NCBI GenBank assembly: GCA_031277685.1
Contig: JAITLV010000055.1
Span: 1-39,306, forward strand
Source: Sphingobacterium sp.
GTDB lineage: Bacteria; Bacteroidota; Bacteroidia; Sphingobacteriales; Sphingobacteriaceae
Reading direction: 5' to 3'
Length of the DNA: 39,306 bases
The notes below the pieces were generated by a model. The model was not told the origin of the DNA. It was given only the letters and a program-made list of their open reading frames with translations, and did no database searches. Position numbers and translations under genes: made by a program. Below, in pieces: positions 1-7,805 of the stretch; the stretch's first letter is position 1; every line of letters begins with the position of its first letter.

Positions 1-7
1 TAATATC

Positions 8-206
8 AAAAGGGCCTGATGTTAAATCAGACCCTTTCTCTTAGCGTTTACTTGTACAGTAATTTTTATGTTTCCTATCGTTTCCTCTTTTTTGTTTCGT
101 CATCCAATGTTTTTAAAGACAATTGGATTTTCACTGTACGACGCCAATTTTTATGTTGGTCCTTTCTTACGAAAGGTAGCTTGTAGCCGTTTTGTATTGT
201 AAGAAC
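8..206. repeat. ~200 bp structured repeat, copy 1
   Basis: This stretch recurs at 1107-1306 in the same orientation with only about ten differences by eye. Each copy starts with a short stem (AGGGCCTGAT paired to ATCAGACCCT), contains a second long-range inverted pair (GTACAGT near the start, ACTGTAC near the end), and ends with CCTTTC/GAAAGG around a 4-nt loop. The two copies flank the small lipoprotein gene at 450-914. It has no credible reading frame. It could be a MITE-like or REP-like element or a conserved noncoding RNA; the sequence alone does not decide. Confidence 0.85.
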
Positions 207-449
207 AGCCACCGGTTTATAATAGTTTTATTCTGAGTAAATTATTTTTGATAACTTGAATTGACTTATTAAAATGGACAAGGACTTATATCATTAAAAA
301 CTTTTAACGGACTATATCTCCAATTGGGGACAGAGCTACAACGGTTGGTTTAAGTTTAATATGCATAAAAATGAGCAAACGGGGTAAGATTATAAATACA
401 GTAAAAAAAATTATATTTATAAAGGAAATTAAATTAAAATCATAAAATT

Positions 450-914
450 ATGTTTAAATCAGTTATAAGCCTGTTATTAATATCTATTTTATTCATATTC
501 AATGGTTGTGAAAAAAAGATAGTTGATACTGACATACCTCAGATGTATATATTAAATTTGAGATTTCGATTAGCGGATGCAAACCCATTGGAAGACCTAA
601 ATATTGCTGATATAGAGAATAGTATCACCTCCTCTATAAAAGATCCTAAAACTGATCTAAGCATTGAGTCATTTACTATTGAAGAAGAGCATTATTTAAG
701 ATTGACAACCTCTGTATTACCTTCCTTAGAATTTGATGAGATTTCATATTCCATTCAGAATATTAATCTATTTGGTGATAATGAAAAGCATATTATAACC
801 GTTAAATGGGTTAACGAAAACAATACTAGAAAAATCAGAACCACCCTATTGGATCAACATGAATTAAAAATTGAAAAGGATAAAAATATCGACTACTATA
901 TGATAGCCAATTGA
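450..914 (+). CDS. small lipoprotein, unknown function
   Basis: A 154-residue protein with a hydrophobic signal segment ending in a lipobox (FNGC, Cys20), so it should be lipid-anchored in the envelope. The rest is a soluble, charged domain with no motif I recognise. The ATG directly precedes the signal peptide, which supports this start. It is alone on its strand and sits between two copies of a ~200 bp repeat, followed by a strong symmetrical hairpin that can end transcription. The isolated position between repeats suggests it was acquired or duplicated as a cassette. No function is proposed. Confidence 0.7.
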   Translation: MFKSVISLLLISILFIFNGCEKKIVDTDIPQMYILNLRFRLADANPLEDLNIADIENSITSSIKDPKTDLSIESFTIEEEHYLRLTTSVLPSLEFDEISYSIQNINLFGDNEKHIITVKWVNENNTRKIRTTLLDQHELKIEKDKNIDYYMIAN

Positions 915-1010
915 TCTATACTAAAGATTGGCAAACACAAAATTTTATCTATTCTAGATTATTAGTTCCTAATTATTCTAAACATAAGATTAAATCATTA
1001 AGCCATAAAT

Positions 1011-1040
1011 TTAAAATAGCGTAGTAATACGCTATTTTAA
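1011..1040. terminator. symmetric hairpin, likely bidirectional terminator
   Basis: Perfect 13-bp arms (TTAAAATAGCGTA and its complement) surround a GTAA loop. It lies about 100 bp after the lipoprotein stop. The A/T-rich arm ends provide a U-run on either strand. Confidence 0.7.
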
Positions 1041-1072
1041 GTTATTCAACAAAATCACCAATCGAACCGTAT

Positions 1073-1106
1073 TTAAGGTTAAAACCGAGATGTGGCTTTT
1101 TTTCGT
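1073..1106 (+). other. remnant of the NTF2-block terminator
   Basis: The stretch around GAGATGTGGCTTTTTTT closely resembles the second terminator that follows each NTF2-like gene (compare 5738-5760 and 8313-8336). No NTF2-like coding sequence remains next to it. It may mark the former site of a lost copy, or simply be a shared terminator sequence. Confidence 0.4.
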
Positions 1107-1306
1107 CAAAAGGGCCTGATTCTCATCAGACCCTTTCTCTTAGCATTTACTCGTACAGTAATTTTTATGTTTCTTATCGTTTCCTCTTTTTTGTTTCGTC
1201 ATCCAATGTTTTTAAAGACAATTGGATTTTCACTGTACGACGCCAATTTTTATGTTGAACCTTTCTTTCGAAAGGTAGCTTGTAGCCGTTTTGTATAGTA
1301 AGAACA
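1107..1306. repeat. ~200 bp structured repeat, copy 2
   Basis: Second direct copy of the element at 8-206. The inverted pair TCGTACAGT / ACTGTACGA is perfect here (9 bp), and the terminal CCTTTC-TTTC-GAAAGG hairpin is intact. Base changes in the first stem of one copy keep that stem able to pair, hinting that folding is maintained. A 68-codon open frame inside it has no coding character. Confidence 0.85.
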
Positions 1307-1363
1307 ATAGTTGGTTTGAAATAGTTTTATTGAAATGAATTCTCTTACTAAATGTTCTATTTA

Positions 1364-1418
1364 TTTAGGATTCTCTATGCACTGCGTAGAGAATCCTAAA
1401 TCTGATACGCAGTGCATA
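1364..1418. other. overlapping hairpins / possible pseudoknot
   Basis: A perfect 14-bp stem (TTTAGGATTCTCTA at 1364-1377 with 1387-1400) encloses a 9-nt loop. The loop and its edges (TATGCACTGCGTA, 1376-1388) are in turn perfectly complementary over 13 bp to 1406-1418. The structures can therefore be mutually exclusive hairpins or an H-type pseudoknot. The element lies ~90 bp beyond the 3' end of the minus-strand S41 peptidase gene and may act in its 3' end formation. Confidence 0.6.
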
Positions 1419-1508
1419 ACGAATTTTCAGTGTTTCATTAAGACAAAGTCAAATTACTTTTCAAACCTTTAAATCAATAGATGATATAAATGCTTGTATC
1501 ATAGACCA

Positions 1509-2975
1509 TCATTTTAAGTTCTCCAGGACAAATCCAACCCAATCTTTTTGGGGAATTGAAGGGTCGAGGTAATGATCTGGCTGTAGGCCCACATTGTCAA
1601 TTGCCATTTCTGGGATCCGGTAGCTTTTCGACCTGCAGTACCACAACTGAAATTCACCACTTGGAGAAATGGCGTGGTGCATATTTGAAATATCCAAAGA
1701 GCCATAGGTGCTTTTCCCATAAAGTTTAACCTTTGCGCTCTGTTTTGCCTCGAGCAGAAACTGCTCGGTTGTACTTCCACAATATTCGTTTATCAATATG
1801 GCTACCTTTTGCGGAAAAGGAAGGATTCGATCCATACTATCAATAGAGATAATATTTTCTTTAACCCGGACGTATTTGCCAAGATTCAAGTTCAGCTTGT
1901 CATAAGTCTCCTTAAATTCTTTCCTTGATCTTTCGTCATATAGGGTATCCTTGGAGAGCGCCAGCAATGCAGCGTTGTTCAACTCAGTGGAAAGCAATTC
2001 CAAGCCTACTGTTCTAATAGGATTGGTATATAGATAGGGAACCAGTGCAGAATACGCATCATCGGATCCCCCTCCATTGTTCCTTAGGTCTATGATTAGA
2101 TTTTGGGTATGGATAATTTTTTCATGGTTTACACGCAGAACGCTATCGATAGATCTTTTATTAGACATAGCAAAACTCGGTATACGGACATATGCTGTCT
2201 TGTCTGAAATTTGTTCAAAGTAAGGACCATTGGAATATAAATAGCTTATATAACTTTTTACAAGAGGTGTGTCCTTAAATGCTTTGGACTTGCGTACAAA
2301 ATAGGCCATACCATTGATATGGATAATATTGTTTCCGATAAATTCTACTGATACATTCTCTCTGGCATTAAAGTTTCTCATCCAGATTGTTGCTTGATAG
2401 TTTTCTCCGTTCTTATATAGTTTGAATTTTACCTGACCTTTATTCCAAGGCGTCCCTGGCGCATCCAGCACAAGGCCAGCATAGCCACTATCGGTAGGAA
2501 CTATAGCAACTTTGTAGGGAGCGCTTTCCCATATGCCAATAGGTGAGGGGTTGCTCTCATTGTCAATCATACGATTGAGCTCTTTCTCCTTTAAGGGTAC
2601 TTTTTCATGCATTCTGACTTTATTTTTATCTGGCTCAATGAGTTGCACAGGTTCAGTATCCTTTTTTAGATCAACAATTCCAAGATGTCCCTTCCTAAAG
2701 AATTTAAACCATTTATAAATCAAATTTATACAGTCAGCTTTGTTTTTGGCAGTTTTAGCCATATTCATTATTTCCGCTGTATGAAGGTCATAGGCTTGTT
2801 GCCCTTTTTCTTTCAATATGTACTCAAATCCAGCGTCATTTTTTTCGAAAGTGTTCTTGATCCATGTAAATTCAGCATGACAATCGCATTGAGATCCTGC
2901 TAACAATTTGTTATTAGAGAGCAAAAAGGAATTAGACAGAATAAACCAAAACAAGATGTTTCTAATGACTTTCAT
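1509..2975 (-). CDS. S41-family peptidase (CTP/tricorn-like), exported
   Basis: A 488-residue protein with an N-terminal signal sequence (roughly residues 1-26) and a C-terminal S41 serine-peptidase domain. The strand typical of the family, DLRNNGGG, is at 296-303. The nucleophile region CGSTTEQF places Ser401 as the likely catalytic residue, with a Lys around 411 as its partner, followed by TYGSLDISN, a pattern usual in Bacteroidota S41 proteins. An N-terminal domain of about 250 residues precedes the peptidase domain; no PDZ motif is clear. It probably cleaves or trims envelope proteins; the substrate is unknown. It is monocistronic, and a possible pseudoknot follows its stop codon. Confidence 0.9.
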   Translation of the reverse strand: MKVIRNILFWFILSNSFLLSNNKLLAGSQCDCHAEFTWIKNTFEKNDAGFEYILKEKGQQAYDLHTAEIMNMAKTAKNKADCINLIYKWFKFFRKGHLGIVDLKKDTEPVQLIEPDKNKVRMHEKVPLKEKELNRMIDNESNPSPIGIWESAPYKVAIVPTDSGYAGLVLDAPGTPWNKGQVKFKLYKNGENYQATIWMRNFNARENVSVEFIGNNIIHINGMAYFVRKSKAFKDTPLVKSYISYLYSNGPYFEQISDKTAYVRIPSFAMSNKRSIDSVLRVNHEKIIHTQNLIIDLRNNGGGSDDAYSALVPYLYTNPIRTVGLELLSTELNNAALLALSKDTLYDERSRKEFKETYDKLNLNLGKYVRVKENIISIDSMDRILPFPQKVAILINEYCGSTTEQFLLEAKQSAKVKLYGKSTYGSLDISNMHHAISPSGEFQLWYCRSKSYRIPEMAIDNVGLQPDHYLDPSIPQKDWVGFVLENLK

Positions 2976-3179
2976 AATGACTATAAATGTTATTTTATTG
3001 GATGTAAATTTTTATTTTGTTTCAAAAAAAAGATTCCCAATAGTCGGTCCATTTTAGTAATATGTTGATATTGAGTGTTAAAACGAGGTGAGTTAGTTCG
3101 GTAACTGTTCGGAAGTGGACATAACCGTTCGATAATGATCAGTAATTTTTTATTTCTTCATTTAAAAGTGAAGATAGCT

Positions 3180-3314
3180 TTCACCTCCCCATTTCCGCCA
3201 TTCACCGAGTTTTCCTGATTGTTGGTCTAAAGTGCATAGGCTAGTGGCCTATTGTGTTGTAGTTTTGAGTCAACAAATAAGAACTAAAAACTAACACAAT
3301 AAAATAAAGACATT
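3180..3314 (+). promoter_or_regulatory. conserved leader of NTF2-like block, copy 1
   Basis: About 135 bp directly before the first NTF2-like gene are nearly identical to 5085-5220 and 7670-7805. Each contains TAGTTTTG, a match to the Bacteroidota -7 element TAnnTTTG (here 3260-3267). Eight-base inverted repeats ATTGTGTT (3251-3258) and AACACAAT (3293-3300) flank it. The inverted pair is kept in all three copies, so it may be a transcript hairpin or an operator. Confidence 0.65.
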
Positions 3315-3761
3315 ATGAGAACGCTAGTAAAAACATTCGCAGCAGCAGCTTTAATCGCAGTATCTACTTTCGCTATGGCAGCTGAAGAACCAGGAGCAAA
3401 AGCAACAAAAGAAAACGTTAACCTTTCCACAGCAGACTTGGCTTTGGATCATTATGTGGCGATAACCACTGAAGGAGAATCAGCAGGTGTGGAGCAGTTA
3501 TTCGTCGAAGATTTCAATCAAAAAATCCAATCTTCAAATACACAGTCTAATAGCCGTAGTTCTGTGGTCAAACTATTGAAAAAGCAAAAAGGAGAAAAAC
3601 TGAATTGTACAGTGAGTACCGATATCCTTGAAGAATCAGCAGACTATATGGTCGCTAAAGTGACTTTAAAATTTGAAAACTTCACCAAGACTGATCTAGT
3701 TACCTTGGAGCGTATGGGTAATGACTGGAAAGTATCCAAATCGATCAATTCGTATAAATAG
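3315..3761 (+). CDS. secreted NTF2/lumazine-binding-like protein, paralog A
   Basis: A 148-residue protein with a clear Sec signal peptide (cleavage after AMA, around residue 22). The mature domain of about 125 residues has the helix-then-sheet pattern and closing GNDWKVSKSIN strand seen in NTF2-like (SnoaL / putative lumazine-binding) proteins; that family call is from pattern, not a search. Such domains often bind small molecules or serve as scaffolds; no catalytic residues can be assigned. Two close paralogs follow at 5221 and 7806, each with the same leader and terminator, and a decayed copy lies at 16852-16989. Confidence 0.75.
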   Translation: MRTLVKTFAAAALIAVSTFAMAAEEPGAKATKENVNLSTADLALDHYVAITTEGESAGVEQLFVEDFNQKIQSSNTQSNSRSSVVKLLKKQKGEKLNCTVSTDILEESADYMVAKVTLKFENFTKTDLVTLERMGNDWKVSKSINSYK

Positions 3762-3771
3762 TATCTAATAA

Positions 3772-3801
3772 CTAGTTGTCTGCTCGGTAGCAGACAACTA
3801 G
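3772..3801 (+). terminator. terminator hairpin of NTF2-like paralog A
   Basis: Perfect 13-bp arms (CTAGTTGTCTGCT and complement) begin 10 bp after the stop. A conserved AATCATATG tract and a weaker second hairpin follow. The stem sequence differs from that of the other two copies, but the pairing is maintained. Confidence 0.75.
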
Positions 3802-3896
3802 GAATCATATGTTTATTTAAGGCCATGTTGTGAGATATAGCTTTTATTTATAGGAATTTAAAAAATGGAGTTTTTTAGAAAGATGAACTATTATGT

Positions 3897-4982
3897 TTAT
3901 TGATTTTCAAGAATTTTCAACAGTTTTTGATTTAAGTACAGTTTTTCCTTTCCGACTTTTACGGATTCAAGAATTCCATTCTGCTCCAATGCGATTAGAT
4001 AATTTCCAACAGTTTTCGCATTTCCTAAATTGTCGTCAATCAAATTTTGACGTTTTGTATAAGGTAATCTAAATAATATCTCAACTAAATCTTTTGAATA
4101 CATTTTAGGAAGTTTCGTTTTGATGTTAGTACTCATTTCCTCTATCGCTTGTGTGATTAGATATAATCGTTTGAGACCTTTTGATGCTGTTTGTTCGATC
4201 ATATCTAACATATATAAGATGTAATCTTCCCAATTTTCATTTTCTGTTACTCCCCTGAGTTTGGTATAATAATCATTTTTATTCTGAATGATGTATTCGC
4301 TTAGATAAATTGCTGGAACTTCTAATAGTCCGGAAAGTTTTAAGTAGAGCAAAAGTAGAATTCTTCCAGTTCTACCATTTCCATCTACAAAAGGGTGGAT
4401 TGCTTCAAACTGGTAATGTAATAACGCCATTTTGATCAATGGATCAATGTTGCTTTCTTCATTGATGAATTTTTCTAAATTAGCGAGTTTCTCTCTAATA
4501 ATTGTTTCTCCACTTGGCGGTGTGTAGATAATTTTACCTCGATTGTTGCTTAGCATTGTTCCTGGTGTAACTCGAATGGATGCATTATTTTGTTTAATAC
4601 ATTGAACTATTTTAATGCAAAGGTTTGTAGTAATAAAAGGTTTAGCTTTGAGTTCTTCAAGACCTAGCCATAGTGCTTTTTTATAACTTAAAACTTCTTT
4701 TGTTGATAAATTTTCAATTTTCTTGTCAGCAACAAATGATCTGTATAATTCATCATTTGTTGTAATGATATTTTCAACTTCCGAACTTGCTTTTGCTTCT
4801 TGTAAGTAAATTGTATCAAGAAATAGCGTCGGATTTGGTAAATTTAATAAAGTACCATTTAATTGGGCCAGCACACGACCAGCAGAAATAGTTTTCCGCA
4901 GAATTTTTTTTGTTTCGATATCCTTGGTTGGTGGCAATAATGGTAAATCGTTATAGGGATATTTTCGGTCAAATTTATTCAT
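3897..4982 (-). CDS. Fic family protein (class II, self-inhibited)
   Basis: A 361-residue Fic protein. The catalytic motif HPFVDGNGRTGR is complete (196-207) with His196 as the expected general base. Enzymes of this family transfer AMP or another nucleotide part to hydroxyl side chains of target proteins. The N-terminal region carries SSEVEN (66-71), a match to the inhibitory (S/T)xxxE(G/N) helix, so this is a class II enzyme that is autoinhibited until activated. The C-terminal ~90 residues look like a winged helix (LPYTKRQNLIDD, then TVGNYLIALEQNGIL), common in this architecture. It is transcribed against the flanking NTF2-like genes and has no separate antitoxin gene. The target is unknown. 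Confidence 0.93.
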   Translation of the reverse strand: MNKFDRKYPYNDLPLLPPTKDIETKKILRKTISAGRVLAQLNGTLLNLPNPTLFLDTIYLQEAKASSEVENIITTNDELYRSFVADKKIENLSTKEVLSYKKALWLGLEELKAKPFITTNLCIKIVQCIKQNNASIRVTPGTMLSNNRGKIIYTPPSGETIIREKLANLEKFINEESNIDPLIKMALLHYQFEAIHPFVDGNGRTGRILLLLYLKLSGLLEVPAIYLSEYIIQNKNDYYTKLRGVTENENWEDYILYMLDMIEQTASKGLKRLYLITQAIEEMSTNIKTKLPKMYSKDLVEILFRLPYTKRQNLIDDNLGNAKTVGNYLIALEQNGILESVKVGKEKLYLNQKLLKILENQ

Positions 4983-4987
4983 TTCTT

Positions 4988-5070
4988 CGAGTGTAAATTT
5001 TACTTCTGTGCGTTTTACGAGTGTAAAAATAGTGAAAAATTACTCTTGTTTTTTGTTTAGGTGTAAAAAA
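4988..5070 (-). promoter_or_regulatory. repeated GTGTAAA boxes upstream of fic
   Basis: Three copies of a short box (GAGTGTAAA or AGGTGTAAA on the + strand; 4989-4997, 5019-5027, 5059-5067) lie in the 90 bp upstream of the fic start. ACTCTTG/GCTCTTA repeats are interspersed. Such spaced direct repeats are what an operator for a DNA-binding autoregulator would look like, and the Fic protein itself ends in a winged helix. No binding protein can be named. Confidence 0.4.
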
Positions 5071-5084
5071 TGCTCTTATTTTAC

Positions 5085-5220
5085 TTCACCTCCCCATTTC
5101 CGCCATTCACCGAGTTTTCCTGATCGTTAGTCTAAAGCCCATAGGCTAAGGGTATATTGTGTTGTAGTTTTGAGTTAACAAATAAGAACAGATAAACTAA
5201 CACAATAAAATAAAGACATT
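5085..5220 (+). promoter_or_regulatory. conserved leader of NTF2-like block, copy 2
   Basis: Nearly identical to 3180-3314, with the same TTCACCTCCCC start, TAGTTTTG -7-like element, and ATTGTGTT/AACACAAT inverted pair. The abrupt start of similarity right after the fic operator region marks the edge of the duplicated block. Confidence 0.65.
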
Positions 5221-5667
5221 ATGAAAACGCTAGTAAAAACATTCTTCGCAGTAGCCCTAATCGCAGTATCAACATTTGCAATGGCAGCTGAAGGCCCAGG
5301 TTCAAAAGCAACAAAAGCAAACGTTAACCTTTCCACAGCAGACTTGGCTTTGGATCATTATGTGGCGGTAACCACCGAGGGCGAATCAGCAGGTGTAGAG
5401 CAATTATTTGCCGAAGATTTCAGCCAAAAGATCCAATCTTCCAATGCGCAATCTAACAGCCGTAGCGCTGTAGTTAAATTATTGAAAAAGCAAAAAGGCG
5501 AGAAGTTGAACTGTACAGTAAGCACTGATATCTTAGAAGAATCAGCAGACTATATGGTCGCTAAAGTAACCTTGAAATTTGAAAACTTCATCAAGACTGA
5601 TCTGGTTACCTTGGAGCGTGTGGGCAATGACTGGAAAGTATCCAAATCAATCAATTCGTATAAGTAA
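5221..5667 (+). CDS. secreted NTF2/lumazine-binding-like protein, paralog B
   Basis: A 148-residue protein differing from paralog A at only a modest number of positions, mostly near the signal peptide cleavage site. It has the same signal peptide (MKTLVKTFFAVALIAVSTFA) and the same C-terminal GNDWKVSKSINSYK end. The near identity including flanking DNA means recent duplication or gene conversion. It is the middle of three copies. Function unknown; exported, with a probable ligand-binding or scaffold fold. Confidence 0.75.
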   Translation: MKTLVKTFFAVALIAVSTFAMAAEGPGSKATKANVNLSTADLALDHYVAVTTEGESAGVEQLFAEDFSQKIQSSNAQSNSRSAVVKLLKKQKGEKLNCTVSTDILEESADYMVAKVTLKFENFIKTDLVTLERVGNDWKVSKSINSYK

Positions 5668-5676
5668 TATCCAATA

Positions 5677-5714
5677 ACTAGTGGTTTGTCAGTAATAAAA
5701 GACAAACCACTAGT
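5677..5714 (+). terminator. terminator hairpin of NTF2-like paralog B
   Basis: Perfect 14-bp arms (ACTAGTGGTTTGTC and complement) around a 10-nt loop begin 9 bp after the stop. The stem base pairs differ from those of copies A and C while pairing is preserved. A second hairpin ending GATGTGGCTTTTTT follows at about 5733-5760. Confidence 0.75.
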
Positions 5715-5795
5715 GAATCATATGTTTATTAAGGCTAGGTCGAGAGATGTGGCTTTTTTAGTATATCTATTTGCTGACAATAGTCAATTGTATTT

Positions 5796-6251
5796 TTAGA
5801 CATCCCTATAATTTTCTACAACAATAAGGTCAATATCAGCGTAGTCTTCACCAAGTCGGTCAATTATAGATTTTACATCTCCCCAATTCAACCCCCCTAG
5901 ACCAGCCGCTATTTTTGGCAAGGCTATTTTTTCGATGTTATTTTGGCGGGCATATGCAAGCATCTTAAGAAGGGAGTCTTCAGTTGCTTTAAGCTCTGCT
6001 TTGGTTTTCCAGGTCTTTTGAGTGCCAAGATTGAAAATAGTGCCTTCACCGTAATTGTAAGAAAAAACATCCCCAAGGGAGAAATCACCGTCTTTACAAC
6101 GCTTTTTATATTCCAAATACATTTGATTATATTTTTCTTTGAATTGTAATGCGATCCCTTTCCCCATTGCTCCAGCACAATTACAACCATGAGCATAATT
6201 TTTTACATCAGGTAAATTGAATATATTTCCGAATTCTATATATGTAACCAT
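5796..6251 (-). CDS. macro-domain protein (ADP-ribose hydrolase-like)
   Basis: A 151-residue stand-alone macro domain. HGCNCAGAMGKGIALQFK (21-38) is the ADP-ribose-binding loop with the invariant Asn24 and a GKG segment; LPKIAAGLGGLNW (111-123) is the second loop. This pattern fits the TARG1/DarG/ALC1-like branch, which removes ADP-ribose from modified macromolecules or hydrolyses ADP-ribose phosphates. DarG partners a DNA ADP-ribosyltransferase toxin (DarT), but no such toxin is next to it here. It lies 54 bp downstream of the propeller-like gene on the same strand, so the two may be co-transcribed. Its cytoplasmic substrate is unknown. Confidence 0.9.
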   Translation of the reverse strand: MVTYIEFGNIFNLPDVKNYAHGCNCAGAMGKGIALQFKEKYNQMYLEYKKRCKDGDFSLGDVFSYNYGEGTIFNLGTQKTWKTKAELKATEDSLLKMLAYARQNNIEKIALPKIAAGLGGLNWGDVKSIIDRLGEDYADIDLIVVENYRDV

Positions 6252-6305
6252 CTTCTTTTATTTTTTTTATTCCATTATACACTTCATTTTTAAGGAATTG
6301 CCCTT

Positions 6306-7568
6306 TTACCATTTCAGGGGTTGAGATTCCTCTTTCCAGATCAGCAGTCTGAATTCCTCGTAATGGTTTCCATCACCGATGGTGTGTTTATCCCGGTGTC
6401 CTTTACCCAATAAAAGTTTATGGATCATACCACTACAAGAAGCTACCCATAATGTAAGACCATCATCTGAAGCAGTGATTCCACTTATTGTCGAACCTAA
6501 AAAGTGTTGCCAGCGTTTTTCTCCATTTTTATCAAATGCTTTTATATAGCCATAGGCATCCCCAAGAATATAATAGTCGTCAATTGCTACGCCGACGTAT
6601 ACCCGCATGTTGTCATCTATCACGTGGTATTGATCGCTTTCAGTGTATGGTTCAATATTCACATCTTTTAGTTTAACTGTATCTACGCCAATTGTTATAC
6701 CATTATAGAAATGGCAAGAATTGGTAATCAGTTGGGCATCATCATGTGAAAAAAGACAGAAATGAGGATAAGAAGACTGTGGGCCAATATTTCCTAAAGT
6801 ATTTCCCTCCGCATCCATGATAGCATGGTCATAACACTGGTCACCCGCAACAATAAATGTGTTGTCATTAGACAATGTTGCATTTTCCATATCTATATTG
6901 GGAGACCAATCCTCATCATTACTTTCATTAAGAGGATGGATAAGCTTTTCGGCATCTTTGTCAATTAGATAGATTCCTTCAGAAGTAACGAGGAGAATTT
7001 TTCTTCCATCGTTGAACGGGATAAGCTCGGTAATACCAAATTCAGCTGTTTCGTTCAGTATAAATTCGGCAATCAATGTGCCTTCCCAGCCATTATAAGT
7101 AGTGATTTTTCCAGGTACCGCTATTGCAAAGATATTACCACGTTTGGATTTTCCGATTGCAGTGATATTATCTTCTAATTGAAGTAGTTTCTCATTATCC
7201 AACAGGTAAGCTTGTCTTTTCTGATAGGATGTGCCGGTCAGAAAAGCAATCTTTTGCTTGTCAATAAAATGAAGCATTTCTATACTTTGCCCTTGTTTTT
7301 CTAAAAATGGTATGAGTGGCGCATGGGCAGGTGGAAAGCTTTCCCGAAAGAAGTCAGTTTTCTGATTTAGATTTGCTGTTCTAAGGAGACTAAGGATTTC
7401 ATTCGCCAGATGGTCTCTTTTGTCCTGAGGTTCTTCACCTTTCCAGTTTTCCCAACCATTTTTTTCTCCAAATTCCACCATTTTATTTATTGCAGTGGCA
7501 TATTGCTCACCCTTAGCATTCCATTCTTCCTGAATATTAGGTTTATTTTTTTTAAAAAAATCAAACAT
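6306..7568 (-). CDS. cytoplasmic beta-propeller-like protein, unknown role
   Basis: A 420-residue protein without signal peptide. The first ~100 residues are helical and charged. The remainder consists of repeated beta-rich units such as KIAFLTGT, GNIFAIAVPGKITTYNG, GRKILLVTSEGIYLIDKD, DDYYILGDAYGYIKAFDKNGEKRW and DGLTLWVASCSGMIHKL, resembling a WD40/PQQ-type propeller. Propellers usually act as protein-binding platforms, so no enzymatic role is suggested. It is upstream of, and likely co-transcribed with, the macro-domain gene. Both lie in the gap between NTF2-like blocks B and C and run opposite to them. Confidence 0.6.
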   Translation of the reverse strand: MFDFFKKNKPNIQEEWNAKGEQYATAINKMVEFGEKNGWENWKGEEPQDKRDHLANEILSLLRTANLNQKTDFFRESFPPAHAPLIPFLEKQGQSIEMLHFIDKQKIAFLTGTSYQKRQAYLLDNEKLLQLEDNITAIGKSKRGNIFAIAVPGKITTYNGWEGTLIAEFILNETAEFGITELIPFNDGRKILLVTSEGIYLIDKDAEKLIHPLNESNDEDWSPNIDMENATLSNDNTFIVAGDQCYDHAIMDAEGNTLGNIGPQSSYPHFCLFSHDDAQLITNSCHFYNGITIGVDTVKLKDVNIEPYTESDQYHVIDDNMRVYVGVAIDDYYILGDAYGYIKAFDKNGEKRWQHFLGSTISGITASDDGLTLWVASCSGMIHKLLLGKGHRDKHTIGDGNHYEEFRLLIWKEESQPLKW

Positions 7569-7669
7569 GCTTATAATTTAAAATGTCGTTTAGAAGTCCA
7601 ATCATCCACGTCAAACTTGAATTTTTGGGAAAATGAATATGAGCAAAATTATTCTGAAATGCAACTCGT

Positions 7670-7805
7670 TTCACCTTCCCATTCCCGCCATTCACCGAGT
7701 TTTCCTATCCGTTAGTCTAAAGCCGATAGGCCAGGGGCGTATTGTGTTGTAGTTTTGAGTCAACAAATAAGAACAATATAACTAACACAATAAAATAAAG
7801 ACATT
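7670..7805 (+). promoter_or_regulatory. conserved leader of NTF2-like block, copy 3
   Basis: Third copy of the ~135 bp leader, again with TAGTTTTG and the ATTGTGTT/AACACAAT pair. It differs from copies 1 and 2 at scattered positions. The conserved block begins at about 7669, about 100 bp before any coding sequence, which suggests regulatory constraint or very recent copying. Confidence 0.65.

Noticed and set aside
1092..1298. 68-codon open frame inside the repeat
   Set aside because: It coincides with the second copy of the structured repeat, and the first copy does not keep it open; no coding character.
5796..6251. Macro-domain gene as DarG of a DarTG toxin-antitoxin pair
   Set aside because: No DarT-like ADP-ribosyltransferase is adjacent, and the protein lacks the C-terminal extension of DarG.
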